From Lasioglossum baleicum (lineage: Eukaryota; Arthropoda; Insecta; Hymenoptera; Halictidae): a DNA stretch of 64,000 bases. Each line of letters begins with the position of its first letter. The stretch's first letter is position 1. Shown here piece after piece: positions 12,475 through 26,000 of the stretch. The notes under the pieces are model-generated. The model was not told the origin of the DNA. It saw only the letters and a list, made by a program, of their open reading frames with translations, and did no database searches. The position numbers were made by a program, and so were the translations under genes. Location of the stretch: contig NW_027469205.1 in NCBI RefSeq assembly GCF_051020765.1, positions 1 to 64,000 on the forward strand, given 5' to 3'.

Positions 12475-14080
12475 TCGATATAACTTCATCCAACCTGTGA
12501 TAGCATGAGTATAAGCAGGTATTCCGTGCGTAAATCCGCTGAACAATATTGGCAATAGACACATTAATTCGCGGGTTGAATATTAATGTAGTGCGTCAAA
12601 CAGTTTGTGTCCGATGCCAATTTGTATAAAGCCGAACGTTTTACTGGAAACCTTACACTCCGAAAGCCTAACCAGCTGTATCGATGGTACAACTCCGTGT
12701 TCAGAGGAACAAATTAGTAGACATTCTAGTGACGCGCTCCATAGTTTCACGTATGGGTAAGAAGATAGAGGGTCAAATAGTTCTATAGCTTTACCACGTT
12801 CTCTGAGAGTGTGACGGCTAGGACAATAGCTTCTGCTCTCCTGTGATTCCGAGAGCTGAGCCAGGTATTCGGACAGTCAATCCTCTGAACAGTATTAGCA
12901 ATTGACACCTTAAGTCACTGGTTCATATTAAAGTAGTTCGCCAAGCCGTTTGAGAACGTTATCAATTGGTATAAGGACGAAAATTTTACCCATGGCATTA
13001 CTTTCCGAGAGGCATAACCTTCTGTAGGGAGTATCTTGCATATTGGTAGTGGAATTAAATTATTAGACATTTGAGCAGACGGACGCCATATTTTCGTGTA
13101 TGAACAGCAAAATCGAGACACAAGCTGTTCGAGATCGTTACCACCTGCTTTGAGGGACGCACAGTTGCGTCCATAGCGAGGTATCTCAGGAGTAAATGCG
13201 CTGAACAGAATTGTCAAAACACACCTAAATTCACGGTATGAATATTAAAGTGCAATGTCAATCCTCTGTGGAAAGTTACATATACGTGTAGGGGTCAAAC
13301 GATTTACCGAAGGCCCTACCTTCCGAGGGCCAAATCCGCTGTATCGAGAGTATAAGTTCGTGTTGAAGGATGGAAGTTAGTATTCATCTTAGTGACGTCA
13401 CCATCAAATTCATATATGACATAGAAGCTCTAGGGTCAAAACGTTCGAGAACGTTGCACACCTTCTGTAAGAGACGAACGGCTATGTCAATAGCTTCACC
13501 TACCCTGTGGTTGGTAGAGACAAATCAGGTATTCCTGTACTATGGATGTGAAACAGTATTGGCGGTAGACACCTTCATTCACGATTAAAATATTAATGTT
13601 GACCGTCCAAACGTTTTTTATCGTTACCAACTAGCGTAAAGTCAAACGTTTTACCGAATGCCTCACCTTCCGCGAACTTCACCCGCTGCATCGAGAGTAT
13701 TACTTCGTGACCAGAGAAGCACATTAGTGTAAATAATATAGACGGGCACCATTGTTCCGTGGATGAATAAGATGATCTCGGGTCAAACCGTTGAGACCTT
13801 TGCCACGTTCGCTGCGAGTGGAACGGCTAAGACAATAGCATCTGCTATCCTGTAACTCCGATAGTAAAACCAGGTATTCCGGGAGCACAACCACTCGATA
13901 ATATTCGAAATAGACAGCTTATTCCACGGTACGAATATGAAGGTAGAGCGTCCAACGGTTATAGATCTTCATCTTTTAATTTGGAGTCAAACTTTTTACC
14001 GAGGGCCATACCTTCCGAGAAGCCCAAACTGCTGCAGCAAGTGTCTTGCTCAGTGTTCATGGAAGCAAATTAGTAACATT
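12475..14080 (-). repeat. 346-bp satellite, block 2 (- orientation)
   Basis: About 4.6 diverged monomers in reverse orientation, recognised by CAGGTATTCC, CCTATCCTGTGATTCCGAGAGTC and GACACCTTAATTCACGG. It enters from the 312-bp satellite at a different monomer phase from the exit at 8020. It ends at a -/+ switch at 14080/14081, and about 13600-14080 is part of a duplicated segment. Confidence 0.92.
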
Positions 14081-14560
14081 AGTCCTGGAATACATGGTTT
14101 GACTCTTAGAATATTTGAATACGTGAAGCTATGTACGTAGCCGTTCGTCACTAAAAGAAAGTGGTAACGTTCTCGAACGGTTTGACACTCGATCTAATAA
14201 GTAATGCATGAAATTATGGTGCCTGTCGCTAAAATTCATTCTAACTTGCTTCTCTCAACACGAAGCCACACCCTCTGTAGAGGTGGATAGCTTCTAGGAT
14301 GGAAAGGCCTTCGGTAAAATGTGTGACTCTATACGAATAGGTAAAGCTCTGCAACGGTTTGATGATCTGCATTGTTATTCATACCGTGAAATAAGCTGTC
14401 TATTGCCAATACCGTTCAGCGGATTAGACCAAGAATACCTGGTCTGGCACTCCGAATCCCTGGTTAGGTGAAAGTACTGACATAGTCGTTCGACTCGGAC
14501 AAAAGGGGGCAACGTTCTCGAGCGGTTTGACACTCGATCTGCAAATTCATACTTGTAATT
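13600..14560. repeat. Duplicated inversion junction, copy I
   Basis: This segment spans the -/+ satellite switch at 14080. It matches about 15485-16380 in direct orientation at an offset of roughly 1885 bp. Shared private features include AACATATAG-like variants, GACGGGCACCATTGTTCCGT, CAGCAAGTGTCTTGCTCAGTG, TTAGAATATTTGAATACG and GAAATAAGCTGTCTATTGCC. The similarity extends across the switch itself. Confidence 0.8.
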
Positions 14561-15211
14561 AAGGATCATGTCACCAAAATGTATACTAATCTGATTCACT
14601 GAACACGATGTAATACCCTCGATACATGGGGTCAGCTTCTCAGAAGGTAAGGCCTTCTGTAGAAAGATTGACTATATAGGAATAGGTATCATTGTACAAC
14701 AGTATGACGGTCTCTTTTAATATTAATACCGTGAAGTAAGGCATTTAATGCAAATTTTGTACTGGGCATTTACTCCCCGAATACCTGGTTTGACTCTCGG
14801 AATCACATCATAGCTGAAAATATTGACTAACCCGTGCGGCTCTCAAGAAAAGTTCTAACGTTCTCCAACGGTTTGACTCTCAACCTTTTTATTAATGTAT
14901 GAAATTAAGGTGCCCGTCACTAAAATTTATATTAATATATTCCACTGAACACGTCGTTATAGTCTCGATACAGCGGGTTAGGTTCACCGCAGGTAACGCT
15001 ATCGGTAATAGGTTTGACTCGTTTCAAATTCGTAACGTTCTCCGATGGTTTGACGCCCGACATTAATGATCAAGCCGTGAAGTAAGGTGTCTAATTCCAA
15101 TACTGTACAGCTGATTTTCTCCCAGAATACCTTGCTTGACTTTCGGAATCACAGAATAGGTATAGCAATTGACTTTGCCATTCGATACGTAATGATGGTG
15201 GCAACTCTCCG
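14081..15211 (+). repeat. 346-bp satellite, block 3 (+)
   Basis: About 3.3 diverged monomers in forward orientation between two switches. It ends in the middle of a monomer at GGCAACTCTCCGAAAA, after which reverse-orientation satellite begins. No gene seen. Confidence 0.9.
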
Positions 15212-15964
15212 AAAATCTATCCCGCTATGTCGTGAGTACAACATCGTGTCAGCGGGGCGAATTAGCATACGTTTTCGGGACGAGGGCATCAATTTTATGA
15301 ATCAATTAAGAAATCGTGTGTCAAGCAGTTTGAGAACTTTACCGCCCTCTTTGATTTTCAAACGGCTAGGAAAATAGCTATGCCTATCCTGTGATGCTGA
15401 GAGTCAAACCAGGTATCCCCGGCTTAAATCCGCGGAACACTATTGGCAATTGACACCTTCATACACGGTTTGAATATTAATGTAGAGCGGCGAACCGTTT
15501 TATATCGTTACCAATTAGCGTAAAGTTAAACGATTTACCGAAGGCCTCACCTTCCGCGAACTTCACCCGCTGCATCGAGAGTATTACTCCGTGACCATAG
15601 AAGCACATTAGTATACATAATATAGACGGGCACCATTGTTCCGTGCATGAATTAGAAGATCTCGGGTCAAACTGTTGAGTACTGTGCAACGTTTGCTGAG
15701 AGTGGAACGACTAAGACAATGGCGTCTGCTATCCTGTGATTCCGAAAGAAAAACCAGGTATTCCGGGAGCACAACCACTGTACTATATTGGCAATAGACA
15801 GCTTATTTCACTGTATGAATATGATGGTAGAGCGTCCAATCTTATAGAGCTTTACCTTTTAATTTAGAGTCGAACTTTTTATTGAGGGCCGTACCTTCCG
15901 AGAAGCCCAAACAGCTGCAGCAAGTGTCTTGCTCAGTGTTGAAGGTTGCGATTTAGTAACATTT
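15212..15964 (-). repeat. 346-bp satellite, block 4 (-)
   Basis: About 2.2 reverse monomers. From about 15485 it is a close paralogue of 13600-14080 and ends at the equivalent -/+ switch. No gene seen. Confidence 0.9.
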
Positions 15965-16380
15965 ATTCCGGGAATACATGGTTTGACTCTTAGAATATTT
16001 GAATACGACAAGCTATGGACTTAGCCGTTCGTCTCTAAAAGAAAGTGGTAACATTCTCGAACGGTTTGACTCTCGATCTAATAAGTAATACATGAAATTA
16101 TGGTGCCTGTCACTAAAATTCATACTAACTTGCTTTTCTGAACACGTCCTATGTAGAGCTGCTTAGCTTCTGGGAAGGTAAGGCCTTCGGTAAAATGTTT
16201 GACTCTATACGAATAGGTGAAGCTCTACAACCGTTTGATGATCTACATTATTATACATACCGTGAAATAAGCTGTCTATTGCCAATACTGATCAGCAGAT
16301 TAGACCAGGAATACCTGGTATGATTCTCCGATTCATGGGATAGGTGAAGCTATTGACTTAGCCGTTCGTCTCTCACAGAT
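15485..16380. repeat. Duplicated inversion junction, copy II
   Basis: Direct-orientation paralogue of 13600-14500, including the -/+ switch at 15964/15965 (GTAACATT followed by GGAATACATGG). The similarity is lost near 16400, where the forward satellite jumps from monomer position ~95 to ~216 (an internal deletion). Confidence 0.8.
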
Positions 16381-19300
16381 GGTGGCTACTTTCTCGAACG
16401 GCTCAAATGTAAGGCCATCTGTGAGAAGATTGAACACATACCAATAGGTAACGTGCTACAACGGTTTGTCTGTGTACTGATATATTTATTCCGTGAAATA
16501 TTGTGCGTAATGACAATAGTGAAAGGAAGATTTACTCGCGGAACACCTGATTGGACTCTCGGAATCATAGGATAGATGTTGCTGTCGGCATTGCCGTTCG
16601 ATTCTCACACAAGGTGGTAATGTTCTCCAACGGGTTGAATTTCGATATCGATATTCCATAATGAAAATAAGGTGTCCGTTTGATAAAATGTCGACTAATT
16701 TGATTCTGTGAACACTAAGTAATATACTCCCTAGTGCATGATAGGCTCTCGGAAGGCATGGTATTCAGAAAAAAGAATGACTGTATACCAACTGGTAATA
16801 TTTTCCAACAGTTTGGCTCCCTACTTTAATATTAATATCGTGAATGAAGGTGTCTATTGCATAACTGTCCAGCAGATTTACTCCTGGAATACCGGGATTG
16901 ACTCTCGGAATCGCATAATAGCTGATGCTACTGTCGCAGCTGTTCGACTCTCGAAGAAGATGGTAACCTTCTCGGACAGTTTGGCACTCGATCTTCCCAC
17001 GGACGCACGAAATTAAAGAGTCCGACTTCGAAAATATCTACCAATTTGATTCCGTGAGCACTAAGCAAGACACTCGCCGCAGCGGGTTTGCTTCCAGGTA
17101 GGAAATGTATTCATTAGAAGAATTACTTTTTACCAGTTCGTCATGATTAATGTGTCTATTGCCGATATTTTTCTGTGGATTTAATAGCGGAATACGTGGT
17201 TTGACACTCGGTAACTCAGGATATATGAAGCTATTGACTTTTCTGTTCTAACTCTAAAGAGTGTGGTATCGTTCCCGAAATGTTTGACCTTCGATCACAC
17301 TATTCATTCGTGATATTAAGGAGCTGCCATTAAAATGTATACTACTGTGTGTTTCTAAACACGAAGGTATACTCTCGATACGACGCGATGGTTTCTAGGA
17401 CTATAGGTTATTCTATAAAGCGTTTAACTTTATACCAGTTGGTAACGTTTTCCAATGGTTTGACGCTCGACTTTAATATTCAAACTGTGAATTTGGGTGT
17501 CAATTGCCAACACTCGTCAGCGAGCTAACTCTCGGATTACCAGGTTTGATTCTCGAAATCACAGGATAGATGGAGCTATTGACTTAACCGTTCAACTCAC
17601 AAAGAGAGTGGTATCGCTCTCGAACGGTTTCAACATCGATCTCGCAATTCATATTGAACATAAGGTGGCCGTCACTGAAGTGAATACTAATTTCTTTCTG
17701 TGAATACGAAGGATTTCACTCTGTACGGGTGGTTAGTTGTCCGGATGGTAAGGTCCTCGGTAAAACGTTTGACTTTATAACAATTGGTAACGGTCTTTAT
17801 CAGCCTGACGCTCTACTTCAATATTCAAACCGTGAATTAAGGCGATAATAGCCAATACCGTTCAGCAGGTTTACTTCCCGAATACCTGGTATAACTTTAA
17901 GAATCACTGGACAGCAGATGGGAATATGTTGGCCGTTCGACTCTCAGCGAACATGGTGAAGTTCTAGAACGGTTTGACGCTCGATATTTTAATTCATGCA
18001 CGAAATAATGGTAGCAGTTTCTGAAATATATATCAATGTGTTTCTCTGGACACGAAGTTATACTCTCGATAAAGCGGGATTCTATCTCGATAGGTAACGT
18101 ATTCTGTAATGAGAATGACTTTAGAACAATTGGTAATGTTCTCCGTCGGTCTGACTCCCCACTCTAATGCTCATACAGCGAACTTAGATGTCTATTGCCA
18201 ATGTTGTTCAGCGTATGTACTCCGAGAATGCCTGGTTTGAGTCTCGGCATCGCTGGATTGGTGAATATATTGACTTAGCCGCTTGACTCTCAACGAAGGA
18301 GGTCAGGTTCTCGATCCGTTTGACACTCGTCCTTCTAATTCATACAGGAAATTAAGGTGCCAGGCGCTAATATGGATACTACTTGGCTACTAACGAGAAG
18401 TTATACCCACTATACGGCCTGTTATCTTCTCGGAAGGTATTTTCATCTGCAGGAAGTTTGATTCTATACCGATGGGTATCACTCTACGACGATTTAACTC
18501 GCGACATTAATATTTATACCGTTATATAGAGAGCATGATGCGAATATTACGCAGCATACTGTCATCCGGAATACCTGGTTTGACACTCGGAATCACGGGA
18601 TAGGTGACACTACTGGCTAAGCTATGTGACTCTCAAAGACGATGATAACGTTCTCGATTGCTTTCACCTTCGATTTTGTAATTCATACTTAAAATTATGT
18701 GGCCCGTCACTATAACGTTTATTAACTTGCTTCTCTGGACACAGAAATATATTCTCGATACAGCGGGTTATTTTCTCGGACGGATACGGCCGTCTGTAAG
18801 AAGTTTGTCTTTAAACTAACTGATTACGTTATACTTGATTTGACTCTGAACTTTAATATTCAAACCCTGAATTAAAGTGACAAATGCCAATACTCTTCAG
18901 CGGATATTCTCCTGGAATTCCAGGATTGACTCTCGGAGTCTCAGGATAAGTGAAGCTACAGACGTAGTTGTGCGACTCTCATGAAGGGTGGTCACGTTCT
19001 GAAAGAGCGTGTCTCGCGACCTTCTAATTCATACATGACATTAAGGTGCCCGTCACGAAAATGTATACTAATTTGTTTCTCTCGGCACGAAGTTACTTTC
19101 TCGATATCGCGTTTAAGGGACTCGGAAGGTGAGGCCTTCGGTAAAATGTTTCACACTATACCAACAAGTAACTTCCTACAGCGGTTAGACTATGTACGTT
19201 AATATATATATCATGAACCGCGGTGTATATTGGCAATAATGTTGAACGTATTTACTCCAGGAATACCTGGTTTGACTCTCTTAATAACATGATAGGTGAA

Positions 19301-22300
19301 GGTATTGACTTAGCCATTCGTGTCTCAGAGAAGCTGCTAACTTTCTCCAACGGTTTGACACTCGATCTTCTTATTCATAGTGCAATTAACGTCCCCGTCA
19401 CTAAAATGTTTACTAATGTGGTTCTCTAAACACGTTGAAAAACTCTAGATACGGCGGGTCAGCTTATGGGGCTGTGAGGCATTCTGCAAAGCTTTTGACT
19501 TTATAGCAAATGGTAATGTTCTCAAACGGTTGGAAGATCTACATTTAATATTCAAGTCGTGAATTAAGTTGTTTGTTACTATTACTGCTCACCGTATTTA
19601 CTCCCGGAAAACCTGGTCCGACTCTCGGAACCGCAGGATGGGTGAAGCTATTGTCTTGGCCGTTCGTCTCTCACTGAAGGTGGTAACGTTCTCATACGCC
19701 TTGAACCTCAGTTTTGAGATTCATACAAAAGCCTCGTTTTCGACACCACGTGGAGTCCGTCCTCTAAGCTGTCTACCAATGTGTTTCCGTGCACATTAAG
19801 TAGGACACTAGCTACAGCGGGATATACATTCGGAAGGTGTGGTATTGGGTGAAAGGAATAACATTATGCTGATTCGTAATGTTCTCCGTCGCATTGACTC
19901 TCTAGAGTAGTATTCATACCGTAAATTAAAATGTCAGTTGCCAATAAACTTAGCCAACTTACTGACGGATTTCCTGATTTGACTCGCGGAATCTCAGGAT
20001 AGATGAAGCAATAGACTAGTCCGTCCAACTCTCAACGAGGGTGGTATCGTTCTCGAACGCTTCGACCCTCGACCTTCTTATCTGTAATTTAATTATGGCC
20101 CCTGTCACTAACATATTTAATAATTTGATGCTCTGAACACGAAGTTACACTGTCGATAATGCGGCCGAGGTTCGCGGAAGGTACGGCCATCTGTAAAACG
20201 TTTGACTTTATACGAATTGGTAACGTTCTCAATAGGTTTGACGCTCTAGTTTAATAATTAAACCGCGAATTAAGGTGTCTATTGCCAAAAGTCTTCAGCG
20301 GTGTTTCTGCCGGAATACCTCGCTTGACACTCCGAATCACTGTGTAGGTGGCGGCACTGACGTAACCATTCGTCTCTCGTAGATGATGGTAACGTTCTCG
20401 AACGGTTTGGCCATTGATCTTCCATTCAAGTGGGTCGTCACTAAAATGAATACTAATTCACATCTCTGAACACAAAGTTAGCCTCTCTATACTGCGGCTT
20501 AGGGTCAGGGAAGGTAAGTTACTCGATAAAAAGTATGACTTTATGACATTTGGTAACGTTCTCCGGTGGCTTGTCTCCGTACTCTAATATTCCAACTGTG
20601 AAATAATGTGTCTATAGCCAATACTGTGCAGCGAATTCACTTCCGGATTAACGTGTGTAGCTCTCGGAATCACAGGATACGTGAAGATATTGCCATAGCT
20701 ATGCGAAAGGTGGTAACGATGCTGAAAGGTTTTTCTCTCGATTTTCTTATTCATACCAGAAATTAGTGTTCATGTCACTTAAACGTATACTAATTTGATT
20801 CTCTGGACACGAAGTTATACACCAAATACAACGGCGTATGTTCTCCGAAGGCAAGGCCTTTAGTAAAAGGCTTGACAGAATACCAGTTTGTTACGTTCTA
20901 CAACCGTTTGACACAGTACCTTAACTTTCATACTGTGAATTAAGGTGTCTTTTGCCAATATTGTTCAGCGAATATACTCCCGGAATCGCTGGTATTGCTC
21001 TCGGAGTCACAGGAAGGTAGAAGCTAATGACTTACCTGTGCGACTCCCAATGAAGGTGATACCGTTATCGATCGGTTTCACACTCGATACTTTAATTCAT
21101 ACATGAAATTAAGGCGCCAGTCACTAAAATTTCCACCAATTTGTTTCTCTGATCACGATGTTGTACCATAGATACGGCAGGTTATATTCCTGGAAGGTAA
21201 GGTATCCGATAAATGGTATGACGTTATAACAATTGGTTATGTTCTTCAACGGATTAATTCTCTAATTTCATATTCAAACCGTGTAATAAGTTGCCTATTG
21301 CCAATTCTGATTCAGCGGATTTACTCCTGGAATACTAGTCTTGACTCTCTGGATCACAGGATAGGTGAAGCTATTGACTCAGCCATTTGACACTCAAAAG
21401 AACGTGATAACGTTCTCCAACGACTTGGCCCTCAATCTTCTAATTCATTTATGATGTTAACGTGCCCTTCACTGATATGATGGCTAATTTCTTTCTCTGA
21501 ACAGGAATTATACTCCCGACACTGCGGGTTAACTTCTCGGTAGGCAAGGTTAAAAGTTTGATTTCGCACCAATTGGTAACCTGTTACAACGGTTTAACTG
21601 CGTACTTTAATATTTATATCGTGAAATGGGATGCCTAGTGCCCATTCAGAGCAGCAGATTTTCTCGCGGAATACCTGTTTTGACTCTCGCAATCAGAGGA
21701 TAGTTGAAGCTATGGCCATAGCCGATCGATTCCCATAGAGGGTGGTAACGTTCTCGAACGGTTTTGTCTCAGGATCTTCGAATTCTTACCTGGAATTAAG
21801 GTGCCCCTCTCTTAAATGTAAAATAACTTCTTTCCCTGAACACGACGTTATACTCTCAATGAAGCGAGTGACGTTCGCCGAAGGTAAGGCCTTCGGTTAA
21901 ACGTTTGACTTTATAGCAATTGGACGCGTTCTACAACAGTCTGATGGTCTGTATTAATAATCAAAACGTGAATTCTGGTGTCTATTACCAATACTTTTCA
22001 GCGGATTTACCCTCGGGTACCAGATTTGTCTCATGGAACCACGGAATATGTGAAGCTATTGACTTATCCGATCAGCAACCAAACAAGGTGGTATCATTCT
22101 GTAACTGATTGACTCTCTACCTTCTAAATGCTACATGAAATTATGGTGCCTGTCTGAAAAACTTATACTAACTTGCTTCTCTGAACACGAAGGTATACCC
22201 TCTTTACCGCCGGTTAGCATCTCGGAAGCTAAGGCCGTCGGCAAAATTTGACTCTATACGAATAGGTACCGTTTCGTGGCGGTTTGACACTTTACAATAA

Positions 22301-23045
22301 TATACGAGCCTTGAATTAAGGTGTCAATTGCAAATACTGTGCAGCGGGTTCGGACACGGACTACCTAGTTTGACCCTTGGAATCACAGGATGGGTGGAGC
22401 TGTTAACTAAGCCGTTCGAGTCTTATAGAAGGTGGTGGCGTTCTCGAAAGGCTTTACTCATGATTTCTTTATTCATATATGTAATAAGGTGCCCGTCAAT
22501 AAAATGTTTGCTAATTTGCTTCTCTGAATACGAAAATATACACCCGATACAGCGGGTTATGTTCACAGAAAGAAAAGTATTCAGAGAAAGGACTTTATAC
22601 AAGTTGGTAATGTTCTCCGAAGGATTGACTCTGTACTTTACCATACATACCGCGGAATGATGTGTACTATTGCCAATAGTTTTTAGTGGCCTTACTCGCG
22701 TAACGTATGTCTTGGCTCTCGGATTCACAGGATAGATGACGCTATTGACTTAGGTGTGCGATTCTCCAAGGAGGTGGGAACATTCTGGGACGGTTTGTCA
22801 CGCGATCATCAAATTCATACTTGAAACGAATGTGTTCGTCACTAAAAGGCATACTAACTTGCTGCTCCGAACACGAAATTTTGCTCTCGATCCAGCGGGG
22901 TAGATTCTCGGATAGTTAGGTATTCGGTAAGTAGTATGACTTTATACCAATTGGTAACGTACTCCGACGGTTTCACGTCCTGCTTTAATATTGAAACCGA
23001 GAACTAAGGTGTCTATTGCGAATACTGTATAGCGCATCTACTCCG
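15965..23045 (+). repeat. 346-bp satellite, block 5 (+)
   Basis: About 20 forward monomers, with a monomer deletion near 16400. The region 19130-19230 shares private variants with 1860-1960 (CTATGTACGTTAATATATATAT), a direct paralogue 17 kb away. It ends at a +/- switch at 23045 (GCGCATCTACTCCG followed by reverse TGATTCTGAAAGTC). No gene seen. Confidence 0.93.
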
Positions 23046-26000
23046 TACTATGATTCTGAAAGTCAAACCATGTACTCCAGAAGTAAATCCGTTTTACAGT
23101 ACTGGATTTTTGCACCATACCTCTGGGTATAAATAAAGTGCAGAGTCAAACTGTTGTAGAACATTAGGAATTGGCATAGAGTCAAACGGTTTACCGACGG
23201 CCTTACCTTCCGCGAACCCTGGTAGTGATTGGCTTATTTAGTGTTCATCGGAAAAAGTTAGTAGTCATTTTGGCAAACGGACAACTTAATTCAATGTATG
23301 ATTAGGACGAAAGCCAATACTTTATCCTTCGAGAGCGAAAGCCGATATATCGTAGGTACATTGTCGTGTTCAGAGAAACAAATTAGTATACATTATAATG
23401 GCGGACACCTGAATTTCATGTATGATGTAGTAGATCGAGTGGCAAACAGTTCCAGGACGTTACCACAAGCTTTGAGAGTCGCACAGCTATGCCACTGACT
23501 TCACTTACGTCGTGATTCCAAGAGTCGAGCCAGGCATTCCAGGAGTAAACTCGCTGAACAGTATTGGTACTTGACACCGTGATTCACGGATTGAATATTA
23601 AAGTAGAGTGTCAAACCGTTCTTGATCGCTACATATTGGTATGAGCTCTACCTATTTATAGAAGGCCTTACCATCCCATAAGCTAACACGCTATATCTAG
23701 AGTATGGCTTCGTGTTTAGAGAAACACATAAGTTTACATTTTAGCGATGGGCGCATTAATCTCTTGAATGGCATAGACGACCGAGTGTCCAACCGATCCA
23801 GTACGTACCCACCTTCTTTGAGAGTCGCTCAGATCCGCCTATAGCTTCACATATCCTGCGATTCCTAGAGGCAGACCAGGAATTCCGCGACTTATCCCGC
23901 AGTACAGTATTGGAATTAAACACGCTATTTCACAATATAAATAATAAGGAGCAGAGATAGCCGTTGTAGAACGCTTATTGCTATACCATCACACATTTTA
24001 ACGAAAGCCGCATCCTGCGAAAACCTATCCCGCCGTATCTAGAGTATAACATCGTGTTCAAGGAAGCAAATTGTTATATATCGTAGTGACGACACCCTAA
24101 GTTACATGTGTGTATTAGCAGATCGAGCGTCAAACATTTCGAGAACGATACCGCCTACATTTGAGAATCGAACGGCTATGTCATCAGCTTCAGTTATCCT
24201 GAGATTCCGAGAGCCAAAGGAGGTATTCCGCGAGTAAATCTGCTGCTGAGCATGGTCATTAGGCACCGTATTCCACGGTGTAAATATGAAGATACAAATA
24301 CAAACCGTGGATGCACATTACATCTTGGAATAACCTCAAATGTTTTACTGCAAACATTACCCTTCAAGAACATAACCTGCTGCATCAGGAGTATAACTTG
24401 ATGATCAGAGATACACATTAGTATATATTTTAGTGACTGGCACCTTAATTTAATGTATGAATTAGATTATCGGGTGTCAAACTCTTCGAGATCATTAGTA
24501 TCTTCTTAGAGTTGCGAGCGGCTGTGTCAACAGCTACACCTATCCTGCGATTCCGAGGGTTTAAACAGGTATTCTGGGGATATATCCGCCGTATATTGTA
24601 GGCAACACATTAACACACGGTTTGGATATTACAGTGAAGCATCAAACCGATTTAGAACGCTACATATTCGTATAAAGTTAAAACGTCCAACCGAAGGGGT
24701 TAACTTCCGCGAATCTCGCCGGCTTCATCGAGAGTATAACTTCGAGTGCAGAGAAATGAACTACAATTCATTTTAGTGAAGAGCACCTTAATTTCATGTA
24801 CGTAATAGAATATCGAGGATCAAACCGATCGAGAATGTTACCGCTTTCACTGAGAGACAAACGGCTATGTCAGTAGTTTCACCTATCCTGTGATTACGAG
24901 AATCATGTCAGGTATTCCGGGAGTAAAGTCCCTGACCATTATTGGCAATAGACACCTTAATTCACGGCTTCAATATTAAAGTAGTGCGTCAAACCGTTTG
25001 AGAACGTAACCTATTCGTATAGAGTCAAACCTTTTACCGAAGGTCTTACATTGCGAGAACATAATCTGCAGTATCGAGTGTACGACTTCGGCGTTAGAGA
25101 AATACATTAGTATCCATTTTATTGATAGGCACCATAACTTCATGTATGAAATAGGGTATCTAGGGGCAATGCGTTCGAGAACATTGCACCTTTTTTGATA
25201 GTTGGACGGCTAAGTCAGTAGCTTCACCTACCCTGTGATAACGAGAATCAAACTGGATATTCCGGGAGAAAATTCGCTGAAAATTATTTGCAATAGAGAC
25301 CTTAACTCATGGCATGAATATTAAAGTAAAGCGTCAGTCCGATTGTGATCACTACCAATTTGCATAAAGTCAAACATTACACTGATGACCTTTCCCTCCA
25401 GAAAACCATCCCGCAGTATCGAGAGTATAACTTCGTTTTCGGAAAATGCAATTAGTATTCATATCAAGGAGGGGCACTTTCACTTCATATATAAGATAGA
25501 AGATCGGGTGTCAAACAGCTCGAGAAAGTTACCACCGTCTGTGAGGGACGTATGTCTAAGACAATAGTTTCACCTATACCGTGTTTCCGAGAGGCAACCT
25601 AGGGAAGCCGACAGTAAGATCGCTGATGAGTACAAGCATCAGACACCATAATTCACGGTTTGAATACTAAAATAGAGCGTCACACCGTATGAAGGCGATA
25701 CCAATTGCTATAATGTCAAACGTATTACTTAAGGCCTTACCTTCCGCGAAGTTAACCCTCTGTATCGGGAGCATAACTTTGCGATCACAGGAGAAAATTA
25801 GTTTGCACTTTAGAGACGGCTACCATTATTTCGTGCATGAATTACAAAATGGAGGGTAAAACCGTTCCAGACATTCAGCACGTTCGCTGAGAGACGAACT
25901 GCTAACAAAATAGCATCTGCTATCCTGTGTTCCTAAAGTTAAACCACGTATTCGTGTAGTAAATCTGCTGAACAGATTTCGCAATGGACACCTTAAATGA

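Noticed and set aside
14960..14980. Telomeric TTAGG repeats.
   Set aside because: TTAGG occurs once per monomer as part of GGGTTAGGTTC and is not in tandem, so these are not telomere repeats.
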